This document shows, one piece after another, positions 4,287-5,077 of a stretch of DNA of 5,077 bases. The first letter of the stretch is position 1. The number at the start of each line of letters is the position of its first letter. The stretch spans positions 1 through 5,077 of the forward strand of contig CABMGU010000008.1 of NCBI GenBank assembly GCA_902385765.1. The letters run 5' to 3'. Below the pieces are notes generated by a model. It searched no databases. It was given only the letters and a program-made list of their open reading frames with translations, and was not told the origin of the DNA. Position numbers and translations under genes: made by a program. Source of the stretch: an uncultured archaeon (GTDB lineage: Archaea > Nanobdellota > Nanobdellia > Woesearchaeales > ARS49).

Positions 4287-5077
4287 TTAAAACAACCTTC
4301 CAGATGAACGTCTATTCTTAGGCTTCTGAACCTCTTTACGAGGCCTTGCAAGAGCAAAAAACAGCAAACCGCCCAAACCAAAGCCGATAACAAAGATAAA
4401 GACCTCTTTAGGCACAACAAAAGCAGGAGGCTTTGAAGCTTCTACGACCCTTGGCTTTTTCTCCTGGAAATAAATGTCCAGATTAGACAACTCCAAAGCA
4501 TACTCAGTAAACAGCAAAGAGGAAACCCTGTCAAAATCCTTCAAAGAATTAGCATACTCGTAATAACTGTAAGCGATAATAGGAAAAATATTCTTGTGCT
4601 GGGCTTTAATCAAAGCCTGGCGGGCAATGTCGAGCTTCAAATTAATGACTTCATTAAAACGAGACTCTTCAACACCAATCAGGCTAAGCAAAACATCCGC
4701 CTCTGCCTTTGCTTTGGAAGCGATGTACAAGCACATAATGTATTGTTCATTGCCCAGCAAACCATATGCCTTATCAATGTCATCCCTGGTGGAATCAAGC
4801 GCCTCAGGAATCATGCTTTTCACATAATTATAACGCTCCTCAGCCTCGGAAATCTTGGAAATGCACACAGACTTCAAACCATTCTGGTCAACAACAATGC
4901 CCTGCTCGTCACCAAAGAATCTAGCCCAGGTGATGCCTGAAAACAAACGCTCCTCAGCATAACCAATATCACCGGCAACATCCGTATTGTTAATTTCCAA
5001 AAGCGCAGAAACCTTAGCCAATGAATCCTCGGTATCGCCAACACGCTCCATAACAGCCATAAGCGTCTGAACATCGC
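4287..5077 (-). CDS. C-terminal part of a membrane-anchored helical protein, possibly an archaeal Lon-like (S16) protease; truncated
   Basis: The frame is open to the right edge, giving 262 visible residues; the true start lies outside the window. Counting from the Met at 5060, the fragment is nearly all helical. CISKISEAEERYNYVKSMI (66-84), CLYIASKAKAEADVLLS (110-126) and PIIAYSYYEYANSLKDFD (160-177) look like packed helical repeats. A proline-containing linker (200-217) leads to one membrane span, VFIFVIGFGLGGLLFFALA (220-238), and a basic tail with RPRK and NRRSSGR. By the positive-inside rule the helical domain is outside and the tail in the cytoplasm. From memory this resembles the C-terminal region of archaeal membrane-bound S16/Lon-like proteases (COG1750 type) in DPANN genomes. 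The Ser-Lys catalytic domain would lie upstream of the window, so the assignment is tentative. The TAA stop is followed one base later by hairpin 2 of the candidate antisense-oriented RNA. Confidence 0.6.
   Translation of the reverse strand, partial: DVQTLMAVMERVGDTEDSLAKVSALLEINNTDVAGDIGYAEERLFSGITWARFFGDEQGIVVDQNGLKSVCISKISEAEERYNYVKSMIPEALDSTRDDIDKAYGLLGNEQYIMCLYIASKAKAEADVLLSLIGVEESRFNEVINLKLDIARQALIKAQHKNIFPIIAYSYYEYANSLKDFDRVSSLLFTEYALELSNLDIYFQEKKPRVVEASKPPAFVVPKEVFIFVIGFGLGGLLFFALARPRKEVQKPKNRRSSGRLF

Noticed and set aside
4186..4290. tRNA or other known stable RNA at the candidate RNA locus
   Set aside because: The GTTCGC resembles a T-loop start, but the flanking stem is 11 pairs with a 4-base loop instead of 5 pairs with 7; no A-box or acceptor pairing was found, and no SRP or RNase P signature sequences.
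4175..4420. Minus-strand 81-codon ORF with a hydrophobic Leu-rich start
   Set aside because: It overlaps the end of the Lon-like gene on the same strand in another frame and runs through the hairpin region; no promoter at -26 and no recognisable motif. The hydrophobic stretch is a frame shadow of the membrane span.
1..5077. CRISPR array, insertion sequence or integration site
   Set aside because: No regularly spaced direct repeats, no transposase or integrase reading frame, and no tRNA end duplication were seen.

Overview
The window looks like a piece of a DPANN-type archaeal genome, in the Woesearchaeota/Pacearchaeota style. Five complete protein genes, and possibly the polX leader, have an archaeal TATA-like element about 26 bp before the start codon and no Shine-Dalgarno sequence, which indicates leaderless transcripts. 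Several products also resemble families I know from that group: a short family-4-type uracil-DNA glycosylase, a double-HKD PLD lipoprotein, a small charged protein ending in an FKESPDFEKLK-type tail, and a helical membrane-anchored C-terminus like that of archaeal Lon-like S16 proteases. The exact lineage cannot be fixed from the sequence alone.

Layout. 1-832 (-): N-terminal half of a family X DNA polymerase, cut by the left edge. 833-951: a leader with two inverted repeats, a TATA-like element and a tiny upstream ORF that overlaps the polX start. 952-1356 (-): Nudix hydrolase of the Ap4A hydrolase type. 1357-1432: a divergent promoter region. 1433-2257 (+): a lipoprotein of unknown function. 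2290-2787 (+): compact uracil-DNA glycosylase. 2823-3218 (+): small charged protein. 3207-4088 (-): PLD-family lipoprotein whose 3' end overlaps the preceding gene by 12 bp. 4089-4286: a 198-bp gap with the PLD promoter, a second strong promoter pointing right, and two strong hairpins that suggest an unannotated RNA gene. 4287-5077 (-): C-terminal part of a membrane-anchored protein, cut by the right edge. No gene-free stretch exceeds 300 bases. I see no CRISPR array, insertion sequence, tRNA or rRNA.

Functional picture. PolX, uracil-DNA glycosylase and the Nudix enzyme are compatible with a base-excision-repair and nucleotide-housekeeping neighbourhood. The two lipoproteins and the membrane-anchored protein belong to the cell surface. 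Each complete gene seems to have its own promoter, so the grouping is of neighbours rather than one operon.

The item most worth following up is the putative plus-strand RNA at about 4186-4285. It has a good BRE/TATA promoter and no ORF behind it. Its two hairpins contain four G-U pairs that are all valid only in the plus-strand RNA, and one hairpin is capped by a GCAA (GNRA) tetraloop. Another window-wide signal is that rightward genes prefer A/C-ending codons and leftward genes T/G-ending codons, as expected from a strong replication-strand mutation bias.
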